DNA of 64,000 nucleotides from Amycolatopsis alba DSM 44262. Lineage in GTDB: Bacteria; Actinomycetota; Actinomycetes; Mycobacteriales; Pseudonocardiaceae. Both the position numbers and the translations under genes were made by a program. The notes under the pieces are model-generated. The model ran no database searches. It was given only the letters and a program-made list of their open reading frames with translations, and had not been told where the DNA came from. Numbering within the stretch: the stretch's first letter is position 1; the number at the start of each line of letters is the position of its first letter. The stretch covers positions 8,951,605-9,015,604 of the forward strand of contig NZ_KB913032.1 of NCBI RefSeq assembly GCF_000384215.1. The letters run 5' to 3'. Positions 1 through 10,700 of the stretch are shown in pieces.

Positions 1-797
1 ACCTGGCCAAACCGACCTGCCTCGGCATCGTGACCGAACTGGCCGCGGGCGGCTACCTGGTCCGGGACCCGAGTCCAGTCACCTATCGGCTCGGGCCGTC
101 GATGGTCGCCGCGGGCCGCGTCGCGGGCGAGGGATTCGGCGCGAGCGAGGTCGCACGACGGCATCTGGAGGACCTGAGCAGCCGATACGGCGCCACGTGC
201 ACGGCGTCGGCCGTCGTCGGCGACCGGATCCTGATGCTGCAGAGCGCGGGGCCCGGCCGGGTCAAACTCGGCGAGACCTACCCGTTCGCGCCGCCGGTCG
301 GGCTGATGTACGTGCTGTGGGATTCCGACGCGGCGTTCGACGCGTGGCTTGCCAAACCCCCGGCGGTGCCGGTGCGCCTGGACGAAACGCACCTGCGCCG
401 CGTCGTCGCCGAATGCAGAGAGCACGGTTACCTGGTCGAGAGCCTGACCTCCGCCGGGCGGCGGCTGTACGCCCTGATGGCCGGAGTCGGCGCGGAGGAC
501 CTGCCGCCGGAAGTGCGAGGACTGGTCGGGGAACTCGTCTCGAGCCTCGGCGAGCGCGTCTATCTCGGTGCCGATCTGGAGCCACGCCACAAACACGCGG
601 TGAGCCTGCTCGCCGCGCCGACGTTCGACGCTTCGGGGAGGCAGGAACTGGTGCTCACGCTGTCGGTCGGCGAGCCGATCACCGGCGCCGAAATCGCGCG
701 GCGGGGTGCGGCGCTGGTCGCCACCGCCGATGCCGTCACCGCCGAGTCCGGCGGCCGCCGCCCCGATGTCCGTGAAGGACTCCTTGAGGGACTCTGA
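1..797 (+). CDS. IclR-family transcriptional regulator, 5'-truncated by the window edge
   Basis: The reading frame begins at base 3 and is open to the window edge, so the N-terminus is missing. The first residues (LAKPTCLGIVTELAAGGYLV) look like the recognition helix and wing of an IclR winged HTH. The rest is the IclR effector-binding domain, ending near residue 250. IclR proteins are dimeric and usually regulate catabolic genes. The last ten codons and the TGA stop lie inside a perfect inverted repeat (768-822), so the C-terminal VREGLLEGL comes from the repeat and is probably not original to the protein. The target and neighbouring partner are outside the window. The family call is fairly sure, the regulated pathway unknown. 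Confidence 0.85.
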   Translation, partial: LAKPTCLGIVTELAAGGYLVRDPSPVTYRLGPSMVAAGRVAGEGFGASEVARRHLEDLSSRYGATCTASAVVGDRILMLQSAGPGRVKLGETYPFAPPVGLMYVLWDSDAAFDAWLAKPPAVPVRLDETHLRRVVAECREHGYLVESLTSAGRRLYALMAGVGAEDLPPEVRGLVGELVSSLGERVYLGADLEPRHKHAVSLLAAPTFDASGRQELVLTLSVGEPITGAEIARRGAALVATADAVTAESGGRRPDVREGLLEGL

Positions 798-822
798 GTC
801 CCTCAAGGAGTCCTTCACGGAC
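768..822. repeat. Inverted repeat, family B copy 1 (27-bp perfect arms)
   Basis: Arms 768-794 and 796-822 are exact reverse complements around one central base. The left arm begins GTCCGTGAAGGACTCC. The IclR stop codon (795-797) sits at the centre. On the other side lies the 3' end of the oppositely oriented hydroxylase gene, so the hairpin lies between convergent genes, where it could end transcription from both sides. There is no T-tract. Related copies are at 14819 and 30288. Confidence 0.9.
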
Positions 823-835
823 CTGCTCAGCGTGC

Positions 836-2266
836 TCAGGACGGGGCGCCGAACCAGTGTCCGAGAGCTGATTCCAGGGTGTCCGGGTCACCTGCCCAGC
901 AGACGTAGCCGTCCGGCCGGATGAGCATCGGTTCGGCGCCTCCGCCCACGCGGTCCACCCGGTTCTGCCAGCGGGCGGCGACCTTGGCGAACCGGTCGGC
1001 GGGGTCGATGAGGACGCCGCGACCGCGCCGCAGCAGCTCGTGCGAGCGGACCGGGCCGAGGTCCTGGTCCGGCGCGGGAAGGCCGACGAGCGGCCGGCCC
1101 GCGGCGTCCGGCATCGGGTAGCGGATCCCCATCCCGGACAGCAGGTCGTCGAGGCGGAACTGCACGTCCCGCAGCCGGGTCAGATCCGCGAACAGGTCCC
1201 TGGCGGCCATCAGATCCGGGTCGCGGGTGCCTTCGTGATCCATCATCAGGCTCTGCGCCTGGACGTTGCGCAGCACGGCGGCCGCGACCGGATGACGTTC
1301 GGCGTGGTAGGTGTCGAGCAGGTGCTCCGGCGCCCACTCGTGCACCGCGGCACCGAGTTTCCAGCCCAGGTTGAGCGCGTCCTGGATCCCGGTGTTCATG
1401 CCCTGCGCGCCGATGGGGAGATGGACGTGGGCGGCGTCCCCCGCCAGGAACACCCTCCCGTGCCGGTACCGCGCGGCCTGCCGGGCCGCGTTGGTGATGC
1501 GACGGGCGTAGCACAGTTCGGCCAGCTGTACCCGGTCACCGAAGACGGCACGTAGCCCGTCGCGGATCTCGTCCTCGGTGATCGGGGTTTCCCGCGGCAG
1601 TGACCGGCCCGGCCCGCCCAGCGAAAGCCGGTGCAGCGGCCTGCCCTGCGGATCGGCGCCGAGCGGGAACACCGCCGCCCAGTGCCCGTCCTCGCTCCGG
1701 TTGTGCGTCTTCGGCTGCTCGCCGCTCAACCGGACGTCGGCGGCGACCAGGGTCACCGTGCCCGGCCTGCCGGGGAACTCGTCGCCCAGCAACGACCGGA
1801 CGGTGCTGCGGCCGCCGTCGGCCGCGACCAGGTAACGCGAGCGGACGACCCTGCCGTTCGCGAAGGTCGCCGTGACCCCGCCCTTGTCCTGGGCGATGCC
1901 GGTCAGCTCGTGGTCGCGCCACACGTGGACGTCTCGTGCGGCGAGGTGGTTCTCGAGGAATCGCTCGATCTCCACCTGCGGGATCGACCGCCACGGATGA
2001 CGGTGCCTGTCCAGGGTGAGCGGAAGCGTGATCCCGGCGAAGTGCGCGGTTCCGACCGGATGATTTCCTCCTGCCAGCAACGGTTCCAGCAGACCGCGCT
2101 GGTCGAAGGCCTCCTGTGTGCGGGACTGCACGCCACCCGCCTTCTGCAAAGTGCTGCGCCGGGGCAGTTTGTCCGCCAGAACGGCAGGCACCTCCGCCAG
2201 CAGCAGTTCGTTGGCCAGTGTCAGGCCGGTCGGGCCCGCGCCGACGACGAGCACGTCGGTTTCCAT
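836..2266 (-). CDS. FAD-dependent aromatic hydroxylase (PheA/TfdB-type monooxygenase)
   Basis: A 476-residue flavoprotein of the class A monooxygenase family, expected to use NAD(P)H and O2 to hydroxylate an aromatic ring. The dinucleotide-binding GAGPTG is at residues 9-14. The mid-protein DG motif (AADGGRST) and the second FAD motif (AGDAAH followed by GAQGMNTGIQDALNLGWKL) are all present, followed by a short thioredoxin-like C-terminal tail. The ATG at 2266 is chosen because it begins the nucleotide-binding strand and has an AGGGGAG ribosome-binding site. It is divergent from an Lrp-type regulator 117 bp away that may control it. The substrate cannot be read from sequence. Rifampicin-monooxygenase-like enzymes belong to the same superfamily. 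Confidence 0.85.
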   Translation of the reverse strand: METDVLVVGAGPTGLTLANELLLAEVPAVLADKLPRRSTLQKAGGVQSRTQEAFDQRGLLEPLLAGGNHPVGTAHFAGITLPLTLDRHRHPWRSIPQVEIERFLENHLAARDVHVWRDHELTGIAQDKGGVTATFANGRVVRSRYLVAADGGRSTVRSLLGDEFPGRPGTVTLVAADVRLSGEQPKTHNRSEDGHWAAVFPLGADPQGRPLHRLSLGGPGRSLPRETPITEDEIRDGLRAVFGDRVQLAELCYARRITNAARQAARYRHGRVFLAGDAAHVHLPIGAQGMNTGIQDALNLGWKLGAAVHEWAPEHLLDTYHAERHPVAAAVLRNVQAQSLMMDHEGTRDPDLMAARDLFADLTRLRDVQFRLDDLLSGMGIRYPMPDAAGRPLVGLPAPDQDLGPVRSHELLRRGRGVLIDPADRFAKVAARWQNRVDRVGGGAEPMLIRPDGYVCWAGDPDTLESALGHWFGAPS

Positions 2267-2347
2267 GGGTTCTCCCCTGGTTCGTGTCGATCGGAACGGC
2301 CGCAACGCTCCGCCCGCCGATCCGGCCGACGCCAGAAACAAGCACGA

Positions 2348-2376
2348 TTGCGTCGCTATCCGACACCCAATACGCT
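2348..2376 (+). promoter_or_regulatory. Predicted promoter for a leaderless Lrp-family gene
   Basis: A -35-like TTGCGT (2348-2353) is followed by a 17-bp spacer and a -10-like TACGCT (2371-2376). The predicted start site falls on or next to the GTG at 2384, and no Shine-Dalgarno sequence precedes that codon. A leaderless transcript is therefore likely. This is an inference from spacing only. Confidence 0.5.
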
Positions 2377-2383
2377 CTGGCCG

Positions 2384-3364
2384 GTGGAATCCGACTACGA
2401 CGAGCTGGATCGCCGCCTCGCGCATGCCCTGCAGATCAACGGCAGGGCCCCGTTCAGCGCGATCGCCGAGGTTCTCGGTGTGTCGGATCGCACCATCGCC
2501 CGCCGGTACGCCCGGTTGCGGTCGCTGGGCGCGGTGCGGGTGCTCGGTGGGGTCGACCCGGCGGCGCTGGGCGCGGTGCAGTGGTTCCTGCGGGTGCGCT
2601 GCGCCCCCGCGGCGTCGGTCCCGGTCGCCGAGGCACTGGCCCGGCGCACCGACACGGCCTGGGTGAGCATCACCTCGGGAGGCACGGAGATCACCTGCAC
2701 GATCCGCACCGAGAGCGAGGCCGACAGCGAGGCGCTGCTGCTGGCCAAGCTCCCGCGCACCCCTCGCGTCGAGGGGGTCACCGCGCACTCCGTGCTGCAC
2801 TCGTTCTACGGCGGCCCGGACAACCTGGTCGCCAAGCTCGGGTCACTCGACGAAGAAGCCATCGCGCGGCTGCGCCCGCCCCCGGTGCCGCACCGGCCGG
2901 GACCTGTGCGGCTCGACGACGGGGACCGCGCGCTCCTGGCCGCGCTCGCCGACGACGGCCGGGCCGAGGTGGAGCGGCTGGCCAAGGTGACCGGCTGGGC
3001 ACCGACGACGGTCCGGCGCAGGATGACCGAGCTCCGTGAGCGCGGGGTGCTCTACCTGGACATCGACATCGACGGCGGCCTGTTCGGCTTCGGCCCTCGG
3101 ACGCTGCTCTGGCTTTCGGTCGCCCCGGCGTCCCTGGAGGAGGCGGGCATGGCGCTGGCCGGGCATCCGGAGGTCGCGTTCGCCGCCGCCACGACCGGGC
3201 CCACGAACCTCTACGCGAGCGTGCTGTGCGCGAACCATCGGGAGTTGTACCGGTATCTGACCACCCGTGTGGCCATGCTGCCGGCCATCACCCACGTCGA
3301 GACCGCGCCGGTGATCAGGACCGTCAAGCAGGCCGCGAATCACCGGACCAGCGGTTCGCGGTGA
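2384..3364 (+). CDS. Lrp/AsnC-family regulator with duplicated domain pair
   Basis: A 326-residue protein, about twice the usual Lrp length of ~150. The first half has an AsnC HTH (LDRRLAHALQINGRAPFSAI, residues ~6-60) and a ligand-binding (RAM) region. The second half repeats this order, with another HTH from about residue 170 (LDDGDRALLAALADDGRAEV) and a second RAM region. The GTG at 2384 is chosen from the promoter spacing. It lies divergent from the FAD hydroxylase, which suggests control of that gene and of itself, possibly in response to an amino acid or aromatic metabolite. Its last 41 bp overlap the 3' end of the opposing NTF2-like gene. Confidence 0.85.
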   Translation: MESDYDELDRRLAHALQINGRAPFSAIAEVLGVSDRTIARRYARLRSLGAVRVLGGVDPAALGAVQWFLRVRCAPAASVPVAEALARRTDTAWVSITSGGTEITCTIRTESEADSEALLLAKLPRTPRVEGVTAHSVLHSFYGGPDNLVAKLGSLDEEAIARLRPPPVPHRPGPVRLDDGDRALLAALADDGRAEVERLAKVTGWAPTTVRRRMTELRERGVLYLDIDIDGGLFGFGPRTLLWLSVAPASLEEAGMALAGHPEVAFAAATTGPTNLYASVLCANHRELYRYLTTRVAMLPAITHVETAPVIRTVKQAANHRTSGSR

Positions 3365-3806
3365 GTTTCAGGCTCGGCACGTCGTCCATCGACATCATCG
3401 TTTCGTACAGCCGGTCGTACTGGGTCGACGCGGTCAGCCACGCGCCGTCCACCCGCCGGTAGGTGTCCTCGTAGTACGCCGCGCCCTCGATCACCACCCG
3501 GTGCTCGGGCACGATCACCTTGTCCCGCATCAGCCACGTCCCCGTCGCGGTGCCGCCGTCGACGTCGATCTCCGGCTGCCCGGCGAAGTGCACCGTGATG
3601 ACGCCGGGCCCGACGGCGTTCCGGAAGAATCCGATGATCGCGTCACGTCCTTCGAAGTCCAGGGGTTCGCCGTAGGACGGCGTGCCGAAACGCGCGTGCG
3701 CGTCGGCCGTCAGGGTCCCGGCCATCTCGTCCCACAGCTTGAGGTCGAGGCACCGGAGGTAGCGGGCTTTGAGGCGTCGGATCTCTTCGAGCGCGGCCAG
3801 GTCCAT
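3324..3806 (-). CDS. SnoaL/NTF2-like fold protein
   Basis: A 160-residue small alpha+beta protein of the NTF2-like superfamily (SnoaL_4 type), seen from the N-terminal helix (AALEEIRRLKARYLRCLD), the LTADAHARF segment and the later VDGAWLTASTQYDRLYETM strand pair. Members act as small isomerases, dehydratases or hydrolases, or simply bind ligands. The reaction here is unknown. The ATG at 3806 is preferred because it starts the first helix and follows GGGGAGGAGG. It is divergent from cysD and overlaps the Lrp gene tail-to-tail by 41 bp. Confidence 0.7.
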   Translation of the reverse strand: MDLAALEEIRRLKARYLRCLDLKLWDEMAGTLTADAHARFGTPSYGEPLDFEGRDAIIGFFRNAVGPGVITVHFAGQPEIDVDGGTATGTWLMRDKVIVPEHRVVIEGAAYYEDTYRRVDGAWLTASTQYDRLYETMMSMDDVPSLKLTANRWSGDSRPA

Positions 3807-3883
3807 GCCGACAGCGTCCTCCTCCCCTTGACCAAGCACAAGAACCTGTTCTACTTTTCTGATCTCCAACCACGGGGGTCACG

Positions 3884-4792
3884 ATGGCGTCGCCGACCTA
3901 CGAGCTCACCCATCTCGAAGCACTCGAAGCCGAAGCCGTGCACATCTTCCGGGAGGTCGCGGCGACCTTCGAGCGGCCGGTGCTGCTGTTCTCCGGCGGC
4001 AAGGACTCGATGGTGATGCTCCACCTGGCGGCCAAGGCGTTCTGGCCGTCGCCACCACCGTTCCCGGTGATGCACGTCGACACCGGGCACAACTTCGACG
4101 AAGTCATCGAGTTCCGGGACCGCACGGTCGGCACGTACGGGCTCCGGCTCGTCGTCACCAGCGTCCAGGACGACATCGACGCGGGCCGGGTCGTCGAGGA
4201 CCCGAAGGCGGGCCGCAACCGCCTCCAGACCGCCGCCCTGCTGCGCGGGATCCGCGAGCATTCCTTCGACGCGCTCTTCGGCGGCGCCCGGCGCGACGAG
4301 GAGAAAGCCCGCGCCAAGGAGCGCGTGTTCAGCTTCCGCGACGAATTCGGCCAATGGGATCCGCGCAATCAGCGGCCGGAACTCTGGGACCTCTACAACG
4401 GCAGGCACCGCAAGGGCGAGCACATCCGCGTCTTCCCGCTGTCGAACTGGACCGAACTCGACATCTGGCAGTACATCGAGGCCGAGGCCGTCGACCTGCC
4501 GTCGATCTACTACTCGCACCGGCGCCCGGTCGTCCAGCGGGACGGGATGCTGCTCGCGCACACTCGCTTCCTCACCCTGAACGACGACGAAAGTCCTTAC
4601 GAGGCAACGGTCCGCTTCCGGACCGTCGGTGACGCGACCTGCACCGGCTGCGTCGAGTCGACGGCGACATCACCTAGCGAAGTGGTCTCCGAAGTGGCGG
4701 TCAGCAGGCTCACCGAACGCGGCGCCACCCGCGCCGACGACCGGATCTCCGAAGCGGGCATGGAAGACCGGAAGAAGGAAGGCTACTTCTGA
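3884..4792 (+). CDS. cysD: Sulfate adenylyltransferase subunit 2
   Basis: The 302-residue catalytic subunit of ATP sulfurylase, which makes adenosine 5'-phosphosulfate (APS) from sulfate and ATP in the cytoplasm. The PP-loop [14 protein letters not shown] (~residues 39-52) and the [15 protein letters not shown] segment are typical, and the length fits the family. It overlaps the next gene by one base (TGATG), so the two subunits are translationally coupled. No sulfite reductase, APS reductase or sulfate transporter is visible nearby, so the rest of assimilation must be encoded elsewhere. Confidence 0.96.
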   Translation: MASPTYELTHLEALEAEAVHIFREVAATFERPVLLFSGGKDSMVMLHLAAKAFWPSPPPFPVMHVDTGHNFDEVIEFRDRTVGTYGLRLVVTSVQDDIDAGRVVEDPKAGRNRLQTAALLRGIREHSFDALFGGARRDEEKARAKERVFSFRDEFGQWDPRNQRPELWDLYNGRHRKGEHIRVFPLSNWTELDIWQYIEAEAVDLPSIYYSHRRPVVQRDGMLLAHTRFLTLNDDESPYEATVRFRTVGDATCTGCVESTATSPSEVVSEVAVSRLTERGATRADDRISEAGMEDRKKEGYF

Positions 4793-7700
4793 TGGGTGCT
4801 TCACAGCTGGTCCGGCTCGCGACCGCGGGCAGCGTCGACGACGGGAAGTCGACCCTGATCGGCCGCCTGCTGTTCGATTCGAAGACGGTGTTCACCGATC
4901 AGCTCGAAGCCATCGAACGCACCAGCCGCGACCGCGGCGAGGCGTATCCGAACCTCGCGCTGCTGACCGACGGCCTGCGCGCCGAACGCGAGCAGGGCAT
5001 CACGATCGACGTCGCTCACCGGTACTTCGCGACGCCGCGGCGGAAGTTCATCATCGCCGACACGCCGGGACACGTGCAGTACACCCGGAACATGGTCACC
5101 GGGGCGTCCACGGCGGATCTCGCGCTGATCCTGATCGACGCCCGCAAAGGCGTGCTCGAACAGTCGCGGCGGCACGCGTTCCTGGCGAGTCTGCTGGGCA
5201 TCCCGCATTTGGTGTTGTGCGTCAACAAGATGGACCTGGTCGGCTGGTCACAAGAGCGCTTCGAGGAGATCCGCGAGGACTTCCGCCGCTTCGCCATGAA
5301 ACTCCAGGTCCACGACCTGACCTTCATCCCGATGTCGGCACTGCACGGCGACAACGTCGTGCACCGGGGCGCCGACATGCCTTGGTACGAGGGCACTTCC
5401 CTGCTGCACCACCTCGAACAGGTGCACGTGGCCTCGGATCGCAACCTCATCGACGCGCGGTTCCCGGTGCAGTACGTGATCCGGGAGCACAGCCGCGATT
5501 TCCGCGGCTACGCGGGCACCGTCGCGGGCGGGGTGTTCAAACCCGGCGACGAGGTCACCGTGCTGCCGTCCGGTTTCACCACGACGGTGCGCGCGATCTG
5601 GGGACCGGGCGGCACCACGATCACCGAAGCCTTCGCCTCGCAGGCCGTCACGATCGAACTCGCCGACGAACTCGACCTCGGCCGCGGCGATCTGATCTGC
5701 CGTCCGGGGAACCGCCCGCACACCAGCGGCGACGTCGACGCGATGGTCTGCTGGTTCGCCGAACAGGACTCGCTGAAACCCGGCGCGAACTACCTCGTCC
5801 GGCACACCACCAGGGAGATCAAGGCCGAGATCCGCGACCTGGACTACCGGCTCGACGTCACCACCCTGCACCGCGACGAGACCGCGAAGTCGTTGTCCCT
5901 CAACGAGATCGGCCGGATCCGGCTGCGCGCCCGGCAGCCGTTGCTGTTCGATCCTTACCGCCGCAACCGGTCCACCGGCGGATTCCTCCTGGTCGACGAG
6001 CATTCCGGGGCGACGGTCGCGGCGGGCATGATCACCGGTCCGAGCGTGACGGCGTCGAACGTCGTCTGGCATACGGCCGCGGTCACCAGGACGGAACGCC
6101 CGACCCGCGGGCTCACCGTCTGGCTGACCGGGCTTTCCGCGTCCGGGAAGTCGAGTGTCGCCGTGGAACTGGAGCGGCGGCTGGTCGCGTCCGGCAGGCC
6201 CGCGTATCTGCTGGACGGCGACAATCTCCGGCACGGGCTGAACGGGAACCTCGGCTTCAGCCCCGTCGACCGCGCCGAGAACGTCCGCCGGGTCGCGGAA
6301 GTCGCGAAGCTGTTCGCCGACGCCGGCGTGGTGTCGGTGGTCTCCCTGATCAGCCCGTACCAGGCGGACCGCGAACTCGCCCGCGCCGCGCACGAGGCGG
6401 CCGGGCTGCCGTTCCTCGAAGTCTTCGTCGACACCCCGCTCGAAGTCTGCGAAGACCGCGACCCCAAGGGGATGTACGCGAAGGCGAGGGCGGGCGAGAT
6501 CAGCGGGTTCACCGGGGTGGACGCTCCTTACGAGCAGCCGGAGAGCCCGGATCTGGTGCTGCGCCCGGAAAACGGGGATCCGGCCACGATGGCCGCGCTG
6601 ATCCTCGCCGCCCTCGACCAGGTTTGAGCCCTTCCCACATCACCTGACGCGGTGGCCTGGTGAGGGACGAGGCACGTTGCGAAAGCCACTTTCGCAACCT
6701 TCAACGTTGCGAAAGTGGCTTTCGCAACGTCGGCCGGCGAGGCGGCTCGGTGCCACTAGGGGCTTGTCGCGAAAGCCACTTTCGCGACGTCTGATGTCCC
6801 GAAAGTGGCTTTCGCGACATGAGCGCCGTCGGCCGGCGAGGTGCCGACTACGACACCTCAGCCACCGTTGGAAGCCCGGTACGGAGCTGCCGCGTAGGTG
6901 CGCGCGGTGGTGGCCGTCAGCTTCTCGACCGAACGGAACATGGTCTTCCCGAGCTTCGTCCGCGCCTTCAACGCCGGATGCGTCGCGGCGTAGTTGTCCT
7001 TGTTGACCGCCGCGTCGCCCGCGAACTCACCGGAGGCGAACAGCGAGTACGTCAGGATCGGTTTGCCGTCCGCGCTGAACATCACCCCGGCCTCGTTGCG
7101 GCCGTCGTTGAACCAGCCCGCCTTCGTGGCGACCCGCAGCCGCTCGGCCGAAGTCAGGTCGAGGCGCACCCCGTCGGTGAACGCGCTCAGCGAACGCAGG
7201 ATGTTCAGCAGGTACTCGGTGGATTTCGCCGAAAGCAGCGTCCCCTCGACCAGTTTCCGCAGCAGCGTATGCGTTTCGGCCGGGGTCGTCTTGCCGAGGA
7301 AGAACCGGTTCGGGTTCGCCACCGGGACGACCTGGGTGTGCACGAATCCCTTGCCTCGCAGGATCTCGTTGACCTCCGCGGCGGGGACGACCAGCCCGCA
7401 CAGGCGGACGGCGGTGTTGTCGGACAGCGTCAGCAGCGCGGCCATCGCGTGCCCGAGGGTCACCGAGCTCGGGTATGCGCCGTCGAGAGCGAAGATGCCG
7501 TCGGTGTCCTTGATGACGATGTCGGCCGTGACGTCGACGCGCTGGTCCAAAGTGAGCAGTCCGCGGTCGATCTTGTCGAGCACCGCTGTCGCGACCGCGA
7601 TCTTGTTGACGCTGTACGCCTCGACCACCTCGTCGGCCCGTTCGGAGACGGCGGGGATCAGGTTCCCGGCGGAGTCCGCGACGCTGATGTGGGCCGACCA

Positions 7701-10700
7701 GGTGCCGCCCGCCTGCGCGGTTTCCCTGGCGTAGACCTGGGAAATCCGGCGCGCGGCGGCCGAGGCGTCGGCCGCGGGGGTGTCCGATCCGGACTCTTCG
7801 GCGGCGTGAGCGAGCTGCGTTGTCCCGAGTACCGCGCCCGCGGCGGCGACCGTTCCCAGCCCCAGCACACGACGGCGGTTGACGTTCGTATCCACCTCGC
7901 GGACCCTACCGCATTCAGCCCGCCGGTGTGACGAATCCGGTGTCGTAGGCCTTGATCACCGCCTGTGTCCGGTCCCTCGCGCCGAGTTTCGCGAGGATGT
8001 TCCCGACATGCGTCTTCACCGTCTGCACGCCGAGGTACAGCTCGCCCGCGATCTCCACATTGGACAGTCCGGCCGCCATCAGCCGCAGCACCTCACGTTC
8101 GCGTTCGGTGAGCCCGGCGTCGGCGAGACCATCCTGCGCACCCCGGCTCGCCTGCTGCGCGGCCAGCCGCCGGATCGCGGCCGGGAACAGCAGGGACTCC
8201 CCCGACGCCACCGTCCGGATCGCCGCGACGATCTCCTCGGGCCTGGCCCGTTTCAGCAGGAAACCACTCGCACCGGCGAGCAGGGCGTCGTAGACGTAGT
8301 CGTCGTTCTCGAACGTGGTCACCACGATCACCTTCGGCGGGTCGGCGAGAGTGGCCATCAGGTGCGTGGTCGCGCGGATCCCGTCGACCGAAGGCATCCG
8401 GACGTCCATCAGCACGACGTCGGGCCGGAACCGCGAGACCAGCCCCGGCACCTCGGCGCCGTCGGCCGCCTCGCCCACGACCTCCAGATCGGGCTCGGAG
8501 GCGACGATCGCCCGCAGTCCCGCCCGGATGAGCTGTTCGTCGTCGACCAGCAGCACCCTGATGCTCATCGCCGTTTCCCCCATGGCACCGCCACCTCGAC
8601 CTTCCAGAATCCGTCCGCGCGGCCCGCGGTGATCGTGCCCCCGAGCACTTCCACCCGTTCCGTCATTCCCCGCAGCCCCCGGCCGCCCCCGTCCCGTGAC
8701 GGCGCCGCGGCGCCGAGCGGGTTGGCCACCCGCAGCAGCAACAGGTCCGGGGCGGCGTCGACGAGCACCGTCACCGGCACCTTACCGGCGTGCCGCAACG
8801 CGTTCGTCAGGCATTCCTGCAGGATCCGGTACGCCTCGCGGGAAACGACCGGCGGCACCGACGACGGTTCGCCCCGCACCTCCGCCGTCACCTCGGCTCC
8901 GGCCAGCCGGGTGGCCTCGACCAGCGCGGACAGCTCCGCCAGCCCGGATTGCGGTGTCCGTGCCGAAGCCTCGTCCCGCAGCAGCCCGAGTACATGGTCG
9001 AGATCGTCCAGCGCGGCGCGGGCCGAGTCCTCGATCGCGGTGAGCGCCTGCTCGGTGAAGTCCGGGTCGGACCGCAGTGTGCGGCGCGCGGCCCCGGCCT
9101 GGATGGTCACGACGCTCAGCGCGTGGCCGACCGAGTCGTGCAGTTCCCGTGCGAGCCGGTTGCGTTCGGCGAGTTGTTCGGTGCGCTTCTCCAGCTGCGC
9201 GATCCGTTCGGCGGCCGAGATCCCCAGCAGGCTGCGGGCGCAGCGGGTCAGCACCGCGCCCGCCGCCCAGACGACGTACGCCAGCACGACGAGACCGAGC
9301 AGGAACGCCACCGGGATCCAGGCGCTCGCCCAGCCCTTCGGCACCACGATCGGGTCCTCGGTGGACAGTGCGATCCGGCCGGTGAACGGTGCCGCGATCG
9401 TGAACCCGAAGCCGACCGGGACGAACAGGCTCACCAGGCTGACGACGCAGCCGGTGCACACGTGCAGCAGGAACATCGCGCTCGACCGCAGCCGGACGGG
9501 CCAGCTCCCCGCGGGCCCGAACGTCACCCCCGGCACCGGATCGTCCAGCAGTTCCCGGACGGCCGCGCCCTCCAGCACCCGGACGGCGGGGAGGAACGAA
9601 GACGCGATCACCACCAGGACCACGGTGATCATCCCGATGACGACCCCGCGTCCCATCGTCACGACGAGCGGCAGCAGCGACGGCACCACGATGGCGGCGA
9701 AAAGCAGGTACGGCACGCTGAGGGCGCCACCGAGGATGAAGTACACCCACCGCCGGTAGGTCGCCCGGTCGACGAGCGGGCCGAAAAGTCGCATGCGCTC
9801 TTTCTAGCGTGTGCCGACTTCGCGCGGATCCCTCATCAGTATCTCCGCGATCTCCCTCGCCAGGGTGACCCGGTGCGTGTCCCCGTCGATGCCGGTATGC
9901 GCGACGGCCCCTTCCAGCAGGAGGAAGAGCTGTTCCGCGAGCCGCTCCGGATCGGCCGCGCCGGGGGCGTCCTCGCGGAGGAGTTCGGCGAACTTCGCCC
10001 GGACCGCCTCCTTGTGCCGCCGGATGACGTCGAACCCTGGATGTCCGGCGGGCAGTTCGGCGGCCGCGTTGAGGAACGCGCAACCCCTGTCGCTCCCCAG
10101 CCCCGGATGGTCGATGTAGGCGTCGAAGACCACGAGCGCCCGTGGCGGATCGGCTTCGGCCAGCCGCTCTTCGAGGTACGCCCACCAGACGTCGTGCCGG
10201 CGCCGCAGGTACGCGACCGTGAGCTCCGACTTCGACCCGAAGCACGCGTACAGCGTCTTTTTCGTGACGCCGGCGGCCTCGGCCACGGCCGCGACGCCCA
10301 CCGCGTTCAGGCCCTCCCGGTAGAAGAGCTCGGTCGCGGCCGCCAGGACACGCTCGCCGGCTGGAGTCAGCATGCCCTGACTATACCGATCGGTTGACCT
10401 GAGCGCGAAATGCGGGAACACTCCCCGAGTATACCGATCGGTATACATATGAAGGAGGGTTGATGGTTTCTTCGCACAAACGCGAGTGGACGCTCACCGC
10501 GGCCGGGTTGTCGCTGATCGCGGTCACCTACGGACTCGCGAGGTACGCGTACGGGCTCTTCGCGCCGACCCTCCGGACGGAGTTCGACCTCGACGGCGGC
10601 ACCCTCGGTGCCATCGCGGCGGGAAGTTACGTCGCGTACTGCCTGGCCGTCGCCGCCTCGACCGCCGTCACGGCCCGATGGGGCGCGCGGGCAGGCGCGC